Shown here: positions 24,698 to 32,951 of the stretch, in pieces
How positions within the stretch are numbered: position 1 is the stretch's first letter
Layout of the letters: each line of letters opens with the position of its first letter
Source: Candidatus Poribacteria bacterium
GTDB taxonomy: Bacteria > Poribacteria > WGA-4E > WGA-3G
Reading direction: 5' to 3'
Assembly: GCA_022827185.1 (NCBI GenBank)
Contig: JAJDTM010000055.1
Coordinates: 95,247 to 159,246 of the forward strand
Length of the DNA: 64,000 nt
Position numbers and translations under genes: made by a program
The notes under the pieces: model-generated
What the model was told of the DNA's origin: nothing
What the model saw: the letters and a program-made list of their open reading frames with translations, nothing else
Databases searched by the model: none

Positions 24698-26170
24698 TTA
24701 AATCCTTCCACAGTTTCGGTATAAAGCACTCAAAAACCTGCCGATATCACCGGTGCCATCACTTTTCCCCTTGGCAAGGCACATATTTTTCCATAGTCTG
24801 TTCACTGAACGCAAAGACTCTGCTGTGTTTGATGAAATAAGATTACCGAATTTCCTTAGGTCGAAACTGTCCTTAAATGCAAGACGGTTCCGATCACTTT
24901 TTTGCGCGTAGGCATCGTATTTAACAAGCCCGACCTGCTGATCACCAGCAGAATTTTGAATGTTAGCGAGCCAGAGTAGAAAATCTTCACAATAACTTTG
25001 AACCTCCTCGAGCCGTGTTATCGTATCGTCGTTAAGCGAAATTCCGTTCCGTTCAAAGAAATCAATGTACCACGGGGCACGATAACTTGAACCATTCCCT
25101 CGAATATTATTGTTAAGCATCGGTTGATAAATGCTTAAGTATGCGAAAGCAAAACGTGCCAAATGTTCGATTTTTGAACGAATTTCACTACCGTTATTGT
25201 TATCGGGCAGATCTGTCCATTGAAGTTGTTTGCTGTCTCGATCTATTCTGAAATATTGGGATACTTGATTCGATCCAAAATTTTTCCCGAAGAAATCGAT
25301 GGCTGCTAAGGCAGCGTAAAGTTCAATGAAGTGCGGTGCATTCTCTTGGTTCTCTCCACCCAAAGCATTGTCAACTTCAATTTGAAATCCATCACCAAAG
25401 AGATAAATCGCATCGTAAATAAGTTTTTTATTCCAAAGGTGATAATACTTGAGTGCCGCTTGGGTATTCATTAGGAAATGCTCAGCCTTCGCTTTGAGTT
25501 TCTTATCTCCTGTATCAGTAAATGTAAAGTAAGGGAGGATCAGTGCTCCACCTATCTGTACTTTTTTGTTTTTCAATTCATCCTTAACGAGTTCGGCGAT
25601 CGTGGGAAAGCCGGATGCCCCGGTGCCCCCAAAGATTGATCCTGCTAAAAAGACCTTAGCATCTGTATCTTTAGCAACTAACGTCCGAAATGTAAGCCAC
25701 GGATCATCTGCTCCCAATTTCACCGTTTGTGCCATGACCGATGCTCCAATTGAAGGGTGCCCACGAAAACCTTTATCTAGCTTAGTTTCTCTTTCTTTTT
25801 CACTATATAGAACTTCGAAGAGTTCAGCAGCCGGATCCTTTTTCGCCTTAAGGTCATTATAACGAACAAAATCCTCCAAAGATGGATTCGGGTTATCTTT
25901 ATTAAACGGGGTCCAAACCGGACTTTTAGCAGAAATAATTTCTGTCTGCAGTAACTGCGGTTGGGCAAGTCGTGGATTCGTACTAAACGTCTTGTAGTGA
26001 TTCAAAGTTGCCACGGCACGTGCCAGACTACCGTTTGCTTCATCAGGATCAACAAAAAGCACATAAAGATCTTCTTGTTTGTCCGGTATCATCCCCGCAG
26101 CTGCGAGATGTATCAAAGATTCAAGACATTTGGCCCCTGTTCCACCGATACCAATCGCATAATAGCCCAT
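24698..26170 (-). CDS. Tubulin/FtsZ-like GTPase (distant, Tubulin_2-type)
   Basis: 490 residues. The ATG at 26170 is preferred over the adjacent TTG at 26173, because GGAGG lies 7 bp upstream. The N-terminal nucleotide loop reads YYAIGIGGTGAKCLESL. The tubulin signature GGTGxSG appears as GSIFGGTGASGFP near residue 178. A strand ending FVDPDEANG near residue 45 matches the T2 position. The protein is longer than FtsZ, with helical C-terminal insertions, as in the distant FtsZ-like families thought to remodel membranes. Known: GTP-dependent polymerisation. That it polymerises here is inference. It lies 22 bp from the small membrane gene and 74 bp from the actin-like gene. Confidence 0.78.
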   Translation of the reverse strand: MGYYAIGIGGTGAKCLESLIHLAAAGMIPDKQEDLYVLFVDPDEANGSLARAVATLNHYKTFSTNPRLAQPQLLQTEIISAKSPVWTPFNKDNPNPSLEDFVRYNDLKAKKDPAAELFEVLYSEKERETKLDKGFRGHPSIGASVMAQTVKLGADDPWLTFRTLVAKDTDAKVFLAGSIFGGTGASGFPTIAELVKDELKNKKVQIGGALILPYFTFTDTGDKKLKAKAEHFLMNTQAALKYYHLWNKKLIYDAIYLFGDGFQIEVDNALGGENQENAPHFIELYAALAAIDFFGKNFGSNQVSQYFRIDRDSKQLQWTDLPDNNNGSEIRSKIEHLARFAFAYLSIYQPMLNNNIRGNGSSYRAPWYIDFFERNGISLNDDTITRLEEVQSYCEDFLLWLANIQNSAGDQQVGLVKYDAYAQKSDRNRLAFKDSFDLRKFGNLISSNTAESLRSVNRLWKNMCLAKGKSDGTGDIGRFLSALYRNCGRI

Positions 26171-26195
26171 CAATTTACCTCCAAGAAAAGGATGC

Positions 26196-26672
26196 TTACC
26201 AAAACATTCGCGAACGGATTGTTTCCGCGCCTATTGGCGTATATTTAACGGACACAGGCGAACAGAAAAGCGTTGCTAAATAGTAAGGAATTAAGCCGTT
26301 CGCTATAAAGAATAGATATGCTAACCACAAACTGCTTTCAGCTTCTTCGACAAGCAAGATACTAAAAATGACAGCACACACAGGCAAAATAAATAGAAAT
26401 CCCCATAGACCACGTTTTCCAGAGGGTTTCGCACCATTCGCGTTGAAAACGTTTTGTCCGAGTATATACCACAAAAAACTTGCCATTGCGGCACTTACCA
26501 CACAGACAAGTGCCCACAATTCAAAACTCTCCAACCACTGTTCTTCTGTAAGATTACCAGACGGTTGAAGAGGATAAGCATCCAACAGAGGAGTTTCGCC
26601 AATAAGAACAAGAAAAACAAAGAGAACAGCAATAAATAGAATACCGCATATACAAATAGCGTGTTGTAGCAT
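26196..26672 (-). CDS. Four-helix integral membrane protein of the Zorya-like operon
   Basis: 158 residues with membrane helices at about 5-27, 51-73, 86-108 and 117-140. A short periplasmic loop follows helix 1 (TPLLDAYPLQPSGNLTEEQW), and there is a basic cytoplasmic loop (NGAKPSGKRG). No catalytic motif; not recognised. It lies 15 bp after the vWA-like lipoprotein and 22 bp before the tubulin-like gene. It may be the membrane docking component for the cytoplasmic NTPases (inference). Confidence 0.6.
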   Translation of the reverse strand: MLQHAICICGILFIAVLFVFLVLIGETPLLDAYPLQPSGNLTEEQWLESFELWALVCVVSAAMASFLWYILGQNVFNANGAKPSGKRGLWGFLFILPVCAVIFSILLVEEAESSLWLAYLFFIANGLIPYYLATLFCSPVSVKYTPIGAETIRSRMFW

Positions 26673-26687
26673 TTTCAGAAAATTTCC

Positions 26688-28130
26688 TTATCTTTTCTCG
26701 ACGAAAAAGTAAAATTTAGCAATTTCGGGCTCATGTTCACGGGCGGTTACCTGCGAGAGGTCGCGAACGAAATTAACTAAATTAAGTGTCCTTGAACCAT
26801 CGCTCTTATTTCCCATATCCCACTCCGAACACCACTTAGGTGCTTGGTATGAATTAATTTCAGGACGTAATGTCACTTCATAAAGATAGACTGTTCTACC
26901 GGGTAGAGATTCTGAGTCTAAATTAAAATTGACCGCGAGTTCGTTCCCATTCTCACTTTCTAAAAACGTTGATGTCACTTCCAGACACTGCTGAGCATCT
27001 ATACTTATTTCATTCTTGCTACTTGGGTCAGGTTTATATTTGGCAGTAATAGAGACTTCAAATGTGTCAGAATCAAAAGACATCACATGCGGCAGTGGAT
27101 CGTATTTCATGCTTTTCGCAGAGATTTTGGCGGGATTGATACTTGCCACGATCTCGTATTGTTTCAAGTGTTGATTTTCACTGTTCTCGAAAGTCCTATT
27201 ACTTAAATTATCTTTCTCAATTAAAGCTCTGTTGAACGATAGTAAAGGATTGACCAAATACCGCGAAAAGATAATCGTTTCTGCTTCCGAAAATCCATTT
27301 GCTATCAAGCTATCAAAATAGTGCGCTATATCAGCGTGCTTGCCTAAAACAAGGAGATAGAAAGGACGAAACGTTTTAGGATCGCCGGGATTGCTCTGAT
27401 AACGCAGTGATGATCCTTCACCGATACCGATGTCGTAGACCGTGCCATCAAATTGACTCCGCAATCCGAATAACCCGACCTCACGCCCTTTTTTAATATA
27501 TTTCTCTTTCAGGTGGTCAATCAACAGAGTTATATCACTGTCATCTTGAAAAAGGTCGGTAACGATAACGACCAATTGGCCTTCTTTCTTACGCTCATTG
27601 ACTGTTTCTGTAGGTGTGATGGCCTCTGTTGTCGCTTCAGGCGTGTCATTTACATCTGCCTCTGTTGCATCTTCAGGCGTACTGCTCGCTTTCATCTGAG
27701 CGTTGACCAACTTCTCCTCATGCCGAATAACTTCCTCAATGTACGTTCTTCTAAAGATATGTTCTTGTTCGTAAAAACTTTCATATCCGGCTTGCAAGTA
27801 GGTGCCTCTATCAATTGGCTCAACCTTCTCACCGAATCGGAAAAAATTCACCGTTTCATCTTTCCAACCGCTTACAATCACACTCTCTAAAGCGGGACAG
27901 ATTCGGGTGTAATGTGTTGAACCCGGAACAACGAAGCCCTGCATTGAGAGTGTCGCATCAAAATAGATCCGTGCTACAAGTCTATCCGATATATCGCCAG
28001 GTGTTATGTCAAGAGCTGGCTTAAAATCTGGGATCTCCGGCTTGTCACAACTTATGAGAAAAATAAAAAGACATAGACAGATGGAGAGCAGCAAAAAACT
28101 CGTTTTCCACCTTATTTCTTTTTCTTGCAT
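26688..28130 (-). CDS. vWA-like lipoprotein, first gene of the Zorya-like operon
   Basis: 480 residues from ATG 28130; a GTG at 28145 is in frame but would lengthen the signal peptide. The signal sequence ends in the lipobox LISC (Cys28). A von Willebrand A-like fold follows. The first metal motif is a variant, FDATLSM (Asp58-x-Thr60-x-Ser62). Later come LVVIVTDLFQDDSD (third metal-site Asp) and REVGLFGLRSQF. The C-terminal 200 residues look beta-rich and may be a second domain. Residues ~150-175 are Thr/Glu-rich low complexity. Known: vWA domains bind partner proteins through a metal ion. As a lipoprotein it should sit in the periplasm or outer membrane. It is the promoter-proximal gene. Confidence 0.75.
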   Translation of the reverse strand: MQEKEIRWKTSFLLLSICLCLFIFLISCDKPEIPDFKPALDITPGDISDRLVARIYFDATLSMQGFVVPGSTHYTRICPALESVIVSGWKDETVNFFRFGEKVEPIDRGTYLQAGYESFYEQEHIFRRTYIEEVIRHEEKLVNAQMKASSTPEDATEADVNDTPEATTEAITPTETVNERKKEGQLVVIVTDLFQDDSDITLLIDHLKEKYIKKGREVGLFGLRSQFDGTVYDIGIGEGSSLRYQSNPGDPKTFRPFYLLVLGKHADIAHYFDSLIANGFSEAETIIFSRYLVNPLLSFNRALIEKDNLSNRTFENSENQHLKQYEIVASINPAKISAKSMKYDPLPHVMSFDSDTFEVSITAKYKPDPSSKNEISIDAQQCLEVTSTFLESENGNELAVNFNLDSESLPGRTVYLYEVTLRPEINSYQAPKWCSEWDMGNKSDGSRTLNLVNFVRDLSQVTAREHEPEIAKFYFFVEKR

Positions 28131-28241
28131 CCCTTGTACCAACACGAATATCTGATTGGGAACGGGCGAGGAGACCTCGGCCCTACGGTTAATTCAAAGT
28201 CGATAGAACAATAAACCTAATTCCAAAAATAATTATCGTGA

Positions 28242-28269
28242 ATTATACCCCAAAAAAGAAGTTTGTCAA
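28242..28269 (-). promoter_or_regulatory. Near-consensus sigma-70 promoter for the nine-gene operon
   Basis: On the - strand: TTGACA, 16 bp, TATAAT, with both hexamers perfect. The predicted start is near 28235, giving a ~105-nt leader that contains a GGGCGAGGAGACCTCGGCCC hairpin (28158-28186). The strength suggests constitutive expression. Confidence 0.75.
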
Positions 28270-28378
28270 ACAAAAACCCTAATTCAGGCATACCTCATTC
28301 TTGATCCTCGCGCCATTTTGCGAAATCTGCTTCATACAGGTTATGCGACACTGCCGACAAGCGCAGACATATTTTCTA

Positions 28379-29185
28379 CTATCGGTTTTCGAGTTGTCGG
28401 CGGAGTTGTTCTAATTCACGTTCCAACGCCTGTCGCCGATGCGTCTCTTCTGCAGCCCGGGCTTCCGCTTCCGCACGAAGTACCTGTTCTGTTTCCACAC
28501 GCTTTTTTGATTCAGCGTGAAGGTTCCGCTCCTCTATAGCCGTCGTGATCGGGGTGCCATCGGGTAGATACGGACGTAACAACCGGACATGGTTATGGTG
28601 TTGATCCGTCCACCGGAACGATAAGTTTAATGATTCGCTGAATAAGGCACCGCGCGTATCGGGACGTATCTCAACAATGGTGCCTGAAGACTCCCGCCGC
28701 CACCCGCGAAACTCTGCGGGTTTCTCCATCTCAGGTTGATGGAGAAAGTACTCTTGTACCCCCATATCCCGCAGATAGATATGGACCTTTTCTTCTCGGT
28801 CCTCATCGGCTGTTGAATCCGATAGGAACTCAAAAACAACCGTTGGTGTCGCACCTTCTGCCCAAGTGTAGAAACTCCTGCGGAGCGGAAATTTCGCTGC
28901 ACCTAAAACGACATAAATATCGGGGGCGACGCTTTTCGTGACATCGCCTTCACGGTAGTAGATAAAGTTGTCAATACCAACATAGATGTATGGTTGCGTT
29001 GCGAAATAACTGGAGAGTTGTTCGTACAAAATGTTGATCTGTTCTCCGTGGAATCCGGTTGTAGGTATATGTTCCTCGTCTTCGTCCGGGTAGTTTGGTA
29101 TATAAACGGTGGGTTTTCCAGTCGCTTTTGCGAAGGTCGGCATATATTTGTGCTGTTTGCGTCCGAAGTCGTTAACAGGTTTCAT
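28379..29185 (-). CDS. Uma2 family (DUF820) restriction-endonuclease-like protein
   Basis: 268 residues. The PD-(D/E)xK-type core is recognisable: SVAPDIYVVLG (Pro-Asp), then PTVVFEFLSDSTADEDREEKVHIY with the Glu and Lys of the active site, and VQEYFLHQPE. The C-terminal 55 residues (HAESKKRVETEQVLRAEAEAR onward) form a charged coiled coil, common in cyanobacterial-type Uma2 proteins. Known: the Uma2 family is abundant in cyanobacteria and similar genomes; its cellular role is unresolved. Here it stands alone between the Zorya-like operon and the RraA-like gene, so no partner is indicated. Confidence 0.85.
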   Translation of the reverse strand: MKPVNDFGRKQHKYMPTFAKATGKPTVYIPNYPDEDEEHIPTTGFHGEQINILYEQLSSYFATQPYIYVGIDNFIYYREGDVTKSVAPDIYVVLGAAKFPLRRSFYTWAEGATPTVVFEFLSDSTADEDREEKVHIYLRDMGVQEYFLHQPEMEKPAEFRGWRRESSGTIVEIRPDTRGALFSESLNLSFRWTDQHHNHVRLLRPYLPDGTPITTAIEERNLHAESKKRVETEQVLRAEAEARAAEETHRRQALERELEQLRRQLENR

Positions 29186-29270
29186 GCTTCTCTTCGTATC
29201 TGCGTGTTTTTCCTTTAATTTTAACAGAAATGTGCGTCGTTAGCAATTTGAATAGCGGCTTGTGCGGCGT

Positions 29271-30077
29271 TCATTCCTGATTCTTACGCCATTCAGCGAA
29301 ATCTGCCTCGATCTCCTCCGACCATTTCCGATCTATTTCACCCGGCGTATATTTACCCTCGCGCAACCGTTGATGTCCAAACCGGTCTCGAAGAGCCACC
29401 TCTTCACCTTGTTCGACCACCTGTTGTGCAAAATGCGGCGGAATAAAGATAACCCCACCGCGCCTACCTAAAACCACATCACCCGGTAAAACCGTCGCCT
29501 CCGCAATACGGATCGGGATGTTGATACCGGTCAACGTGACGTTCGCAATACCTGTCGGATCCACACCGCGCACAAACGTAGAAAAATCAGGCAACTCGTA
29601 GATGCCGTCCAAATCTCGGATACCGCCGTCAATGACCATACCGGTACCTGTTTTTGCATAGATGGAGTTGCCGAGGTTATCGCCAGCAAAAGTGCCATCC
29701 TTCACCTTGCCAAAGAGATCCACGACGATAACATCATCGCGGACGAGCGTATCAATCACCCACGAGTTTTGACCGCCGACGCGTCCCTCTTTTTCACCTT
29801 GTGCAGCGATAGCATCGTTAAAATCAGGACGGATGGGCACAAATGCGCACGTCACCGCTCTACCGACCAGAACTCGATCCGGGTGAAGATTCATCCAATC
29901 ACCAGCGAATTGGAACTTATAATTGTTGCCGTTGAGGACACCCCACGCCTGCTCAATACTGATAGCCTTCATTCGCTGAATGATATCGTCGGGAACACGC
30001 GGCCGTCCATCAGGAAACCGTTCGCCTTCCCACAGATGCGTCATCGCGAGGATGCTCTCTTTATCAATAAGTTGCAT
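29271..30077 (-). CDS. RraA-like / 4-hydroxy-4-methyl-2-oxoglutarate aldolase family protein
   Basis: 268 residues from ATG 30077, preferred because GGAAGGAAC lies upstream. The longer open frame (to 30137) translates the GGGGCGAGG hairpin repeat. Core motifs of the family: GDNLGNSIYAKTG, then VIDGGIRDLDGI (substrate-binding Arg and metal-binding Asp) and LPGDVVLGRRGGVIFIPP. Known: members are class II aldolases or decarboxylases of oxo-acids, or RNase E regulators (RraA proper). The longer N-terminus and the context of isomerase, PhyH and dehydrogenase genes favour a catabolic aldolase (inference). Confidence 0.82.
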   Translation of the reverse strand: MQLIDKESILAMTHLWEGERFPDGRPRVPDDIIQRMKAISIEQAWGVLNGNNYKFQFAGDWMNLHPDRVLVGRAVTCAFVPIRPDFNDAIAAQGEKEGRVGGQNSWVIDTLVRDDVIVVDLFGKVKDGTFAGDNLGNSIYAKTGTGMVIDGGIRDLDGIYELPDFSTFVRGVDPTGIANVTLTGINIPIRIAEATVLPGDVVLGRRGGVIFIPPHFAQQVVEQGEEVALRDRFGHQRLREGKYTPGEIDRKWSEEIEADFAEWRKNQE

Positions 30078-30120
30078 GTTCTGTTCCTTCCGTAAAACAA
30101 CCTCGCGATATGGAGATTGT

Positions 30121-30149
30121 CGTAGGGGCGAGGTCACCTCGCCCTACAG
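30121..30149. repeat. GGGGCGAGGTCACCTCGCCC hairpin repeat overlapping a stop codon
   Basis: A single copy of the hairpin seen twice at 12751-12850. Its right edge supplies the TAG stop (complement at 30144-30146) of the isomerase gene, so the repeat defines that protein's C-terminus. Confidence 0.75.
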
Positions 30150-30998
30150 TCCTGCGTTTTCCCAGACCTGATCGAGTGATTCCGCAGTGGCTTTTGCCGC
30201 ATCGGCGGGTGCCATGCCGTTCACCTCTTGGCTAAAGGGTTCCGGTGTCACAGGTCCCTCGTAACCGATCTCCGTTAGAATCTGCATCAATTCAGTGAGC
30301 GGGATCACACCCGTCTCAGCAGGAAGGCATCTGATGTTATCAATCTGATCGTCTGGGTCAATGCCCGCAGGCGCATCGTTGATATGGACGTAAACAACAT
30401 CCGATACAGAGAGTTTGCGAACATCGTCGGTCGTGGAACGACAGGTGTACCAGTGCCATGTATCAAAGAGCAATCCAACGTTCCCTGTCCCAACAGCAGC
30501 AGCCAGTCCTAACATCGCATCCATCGAATAGGCGAAGAGGTATGTGGAACCTTTGCGGCTCGTTGCGGGTCCGATGAACTCCAGTCCGATTGAATGCCCA
30601 TGGTCTTTAAGAATCTCGGCAACACCCCGCAGTCGTTTGACAGAAAAATCCCAATTCTCCTGATACGTCATATCGTTTGAGGCGGGACCGACAACCGTGG
30701 TCGTCCGGTAGCAGCCGAGTTCCGCAGCGAGTGCCGCGCGTTCCGGTAACTGCGCCAAACCGGCATAATAGTCGGCATCAGGACCCCGCCAATTAACGCC
30801 GAAACCCCATCCACCCATCGCAATACCCGCATCTGACCAGAGATCCTTGACGTATTGCACAGAGTGTTCTTGTGCGATTTGGTTGGCTTCGTCGATATTC
30901 AGATCAAGACCTTCAAAACCGGCGTTCTTTGCGAGGTCTAACCCTTCTCTCATATTTGCTCGGATGCCGATTGCACCCGTACTCAAGTTCTTAAACAT
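30144..30998 (-). CDS. Sugar phosphate isomerase/epimerase (xylose-isomerase-like TIM barrel)
   Basis: 284 residues from ATG 30998, which has GAAGGAGAAG just upstream. The upstream open frame encodes a repeat (MEGWKALGWKDG...) and is not protein-coding. TIM-barrel metal-binding landmarks: GLEFIGPAT (Glu), VGLLFDTWHWYT (Asp and His), VYVHINDAP (His) and VTPEPFSQEV (Glu). Known: this AP-endonuclease-2 superfamily isomerises or epimerises sugars and inositols. It lies 66 bp upstream of the RraA-like gene on the same strand, within a catabolic-looking cluster with PhyH and a Gfo/Idh/MocA enzyme. Confidence 0.88.
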   Translation of the reverse strand: MFKNLSTGAIGIRANMREGLDLAKNAGFEGLDLNIDEANQIAQEHSVQYVKDLWSDAGIAMGGWGFGVNWRGPDADYYAGLAQLPERAALAAELGCYRTTTVVGPASNDMTYQENWDFSVKRLRGVAEILKDHGHSIGLEFIGPATSRKGSTYLFAYSMDAMLGLAAAVGTGNVGLLFDTWHWYTCRSTTDDVRKLSVSDVVYVHINDAPAGIDPDDQIDNIRCLPAETGVIPLTELMQILTEIGYEGPVTPEPFSQEVNGMAPADAAKATAESLDQVWENAGL

Positions 30999-31020
30999 AA
31001 CTTCTCCTTCTTTACTTATA

Positions 31021-31129
31021 GCGGAAGATTGGAAGATTGGAAGATTGGAAGATTGGGAGGCATCCTTCCATCCTTCCATCCTTCCATCCTTCCATCCCAA
31101 CGCCTTCCATCCTTCCATCCTAACGCCTT
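31021..31129. repeat. GGAAGATTGG / CATCCTTC short tandem repeat array
   Basis: Four GGAAGATT units with a 9-bp period, followed by about eight CCATCCTT units with an 8-bp period. The two halves are imperfect complements, so the array can form a long hairpin. It runs to the PhyH stop codon and probably provides the last codons of that gene. A related sequence occurs at 2267. Confidence 0.8.
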
Positions 31130-31843
31130 CTATCCTTCCGTCAATTTTTCACCGCGTAAAACCTTCGCAGCAACAGCCCACGGATAATCCGCATCCTCCG
31201 CTTTTGCATCGCGATACGTCGGAATCCAGACCCAGCGTTCTTCGCCCGAACGGTTCGGATGGCTGGAATGGAGCGTCAAGTCGTGGAAAAAGACGGCACC
31301 CCCCGCTTCGATCTCCGCGGTGACAGCAAGGTTTTCATCTACTGCACCCGGACGGAGCCGATTCCCAAACCCGTGCCCATCGCTGGCATCACCGTCGTGG
31401 ACAATGGCGGATTTGTGGGACCCCGGAAATAACTTGAGGCATCCGTTCTCAACGGTTGCATCGTCAAGTGCCACCCAGATCGAGACCTTGTGTGCCCCGT
31501 GCCAATAGTGCCAATCTTGGTGCCAAGGACTCGCGAACGTCGTTGATTCACTCTTGAAAACCACCTTGTCGCTCAGAAACTCGATATCCGGCGCAAGGAT
31601 GCCTTCCAAAATGTCAAGTAACCGCGCGTCCCCGACTGCGGTTTGAAAAACAGGACTCCGCGCAGCCAAACCCACATACACGCCGTGTCCAGCGACTGCA
31701 CCTGTTTCTGCTTTTACCGCCTCCAGAATGTCAATACACTCGGACTTAAGCCGTTGAACTTCGTCTCGCTTAAACAGGTTCGGCGCGATAGCAAAACCGG
31801 TTTCCACGAAATCGTTATGCAGCGTTGTTATATCAAGCGTCAT
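31130..31843 (-). CDS. Phytanoyl-CoA dioxygenase (PhyH) family protein
   Basis: 237 residues. Iron ligands: His108-x-Asp110 in PWHQDWHYW, distal His in LTLHSSHPNRS, followed by a 2-oxoglutarate Arg in EERWVW. FPGSHKSAIVHD is the conserved PGSH strand. This WHQD subtype is closer to the protein at 39862 than to the tandem pair at 5436/6343. Known: it hydroxylates acyl-CoA or small-molecule substrates. It is 4 bp downstream of the oxidoreductase gene, so they are certainly co-transcribed. The last residues (KLTEG) are encoded at the edge of the CATCCTTC repeat array. Confidence 0.88.
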   Translation of the reverse strand: MTLDITTLHNDFVETGFAIAPNLFKRDEVQRLKSECIDILEAVKAETGAVAGHGVYVGLAARSPVFQTAVGDARLLDILEGILAPDIEFLSDKVVFKSESTTFASPWHQDWHYWHGAHKVSIWVALDDATVENGCLKLFPGSHKSAIVHDGDASDGHGFGNRLRPGAVDENLAVTAEIEAGGAVFFHDLTLHSSHPNRSGEERWVWIPTYRDAKAEDADYPWAVAAKVLRGEKLTEG

Positions 31844-31847
31844 TTTC

Positions 31848-32921
31848 TTAAGCCTCTACGGATGATTCAATGTGAACTTCGCGCCCTGTCTCACCACTTT
31901 TGAGCAGCCCTTCCATCATCTGCTGGACAATCAGCCCGTGACGGAGCGGTGCTTGGCAGGTTACGTCATCTAAAATGCATTCGATGAAGTGGTCTGCGAT
32001 AGCATCCCACGTCTTTCCAAACTTGCTTTTTGGCGGCTTCCCTTCTATGTTCTCAAATTCACCGTTTTTGTCGGTTCGGTAGAGTCGCAAAGGACTCATC
32101 GTCGCCCCCGCTTCTGTACCAAACAACTCGATCTGAAATTCGTCGGGTTGGTGCGATGCCCAGAAACTTTCCACCTGCAAACCGACACCACCTTCAAACG
32201 TAATAAACCCACCGGCATAATCGTCGGAGTCATATTTCTCATAGATCTCTTTAGGTGCTTTCGTGCCTCTCCAGTAGCCGAGGCCTCGGGGACCGAACTT
32301 CGCACCAGCAGCACCCAGTACGGCAATCGGCTTCGGCAGTCCGAGGATCCACCACGCCGAGTCAAGCACATGGACACCCATATCTCGGAATGCGCCGCCA
32401 CCTTTCTGGATGAAACCGAGATTCCATGCCGGGATACCACTCCTGCGAACACTCCGTGCCCGGGCATAGTAGAGTTCTCCAAAGTAGTCATCGCGGGCAA
32501 GGTTACCGAGGTATTGGCACTCATTCCCAAAACGCGTGGAGAGCGACATCATATTGACAACACCCGCCGCTTCCGCTGCTGTAACCAATTTTCGCGCCGC
32601 TTCCTCAGAATCAGCAAGCGGTTTCGTTACCATAACATGCTTACCGTTCTGAACGGCTTCTAACGCGATTGGAACATGCCACTGATTCGGCGTGCCGACG
32701 AATACTGCGTCGATATCATCGGCTTGGCACATCTCTTTGTAATCCGTGTAGAATTTAACTTTCCCCGGTAAATCTTTGGCGAAGGCTTTCATCCGATCTT
32801 CGAGTAGATCGCAGAGTGCGACAACATTGCCTCTCGGATTCATGGCGAGTGCTGTGCCGTTGGGTTTACCAATACCCATACCGACGACAGCGATACGGAC
32901 AGGATTTTTTGCTGATGCCAT
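31848..32921 (-). CDS. Gfo/Idh/MocA family oxidoreductase
   Basis: 357 residues. Rossmann motif IAVVGMGIGKPNGTALA; the family motif here is TKPLADSEEAA (Thr-Lys-Pro instead of Glu-Lys-Pro) near residue 100. GGAFRDMGVHVLDSAWWILG has the catalytic-region Asp/His. TTTGGAGAA lies 9 bp upstream of the ATG. Known: NAD(P)-dependent dehydrogenase of sugars or related compounds. It is followed by PhyH after 4 bp and then by the isomerase and RraA-like genes, suggesting a shared pathway for a hydroxylated or sugar-like substrate (inference). Confidence 0.9.
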   Translation of the reverse strand: MASAKNPVRIAVVGMGIGKPNGTALAMNPRGNVVALCDLLEDRMKAFAKDLPGKVKFYTDYKEMCQADDIDAVFVGTPNQWHVPIALEAVQNGKHVMVTKPLADSEEAARKLVTAAEAAGVVNMMSLSTRFGNECQYLGNLARDDYFGELYYARARSVRRSGIPAWNLGFIQKGGGAFRDMGVHVLDSAWWILGLPKPIAVLGAAGAKFGPRGLGYWRGTKAPKEIYEKYDSDDYAGGFITFEGGVGLQVESFWASHQPDEFQIELFGTEAGATMSPLRLYRTDKNGEFENIEGKPPKSKFGKTWDAIADHFIECILDDVTCQAPLRHGLIVQQMMEGLLKSGETGREVHIESSVEA

Positions 32922-32951
32922 AAATTTTTCTCCAAATTTCGTAATATGATA

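Noticed and set aside
24393..24701. 102-codon + strand frame over the start of the ASKHA ATPase
   Set aside because: It is antisense to a well-supported gene and shows no family pattern.
15843..28130. Calling the operon a canonical Zorya system
   Set aside because: ZorA- and ZorB-like proteins are present, but no ZorC, ZorD helicase/nuclease or ZorE HNH nuclease is found in the operon or next to it.
31989..32663. 224-codon + strand open frame antisense to the oxidoreductase at 31848
   Set aside because: The opposite strand has a clear Gfo/Idh/MocA protein with RBS; this frame has no motif or RBS.
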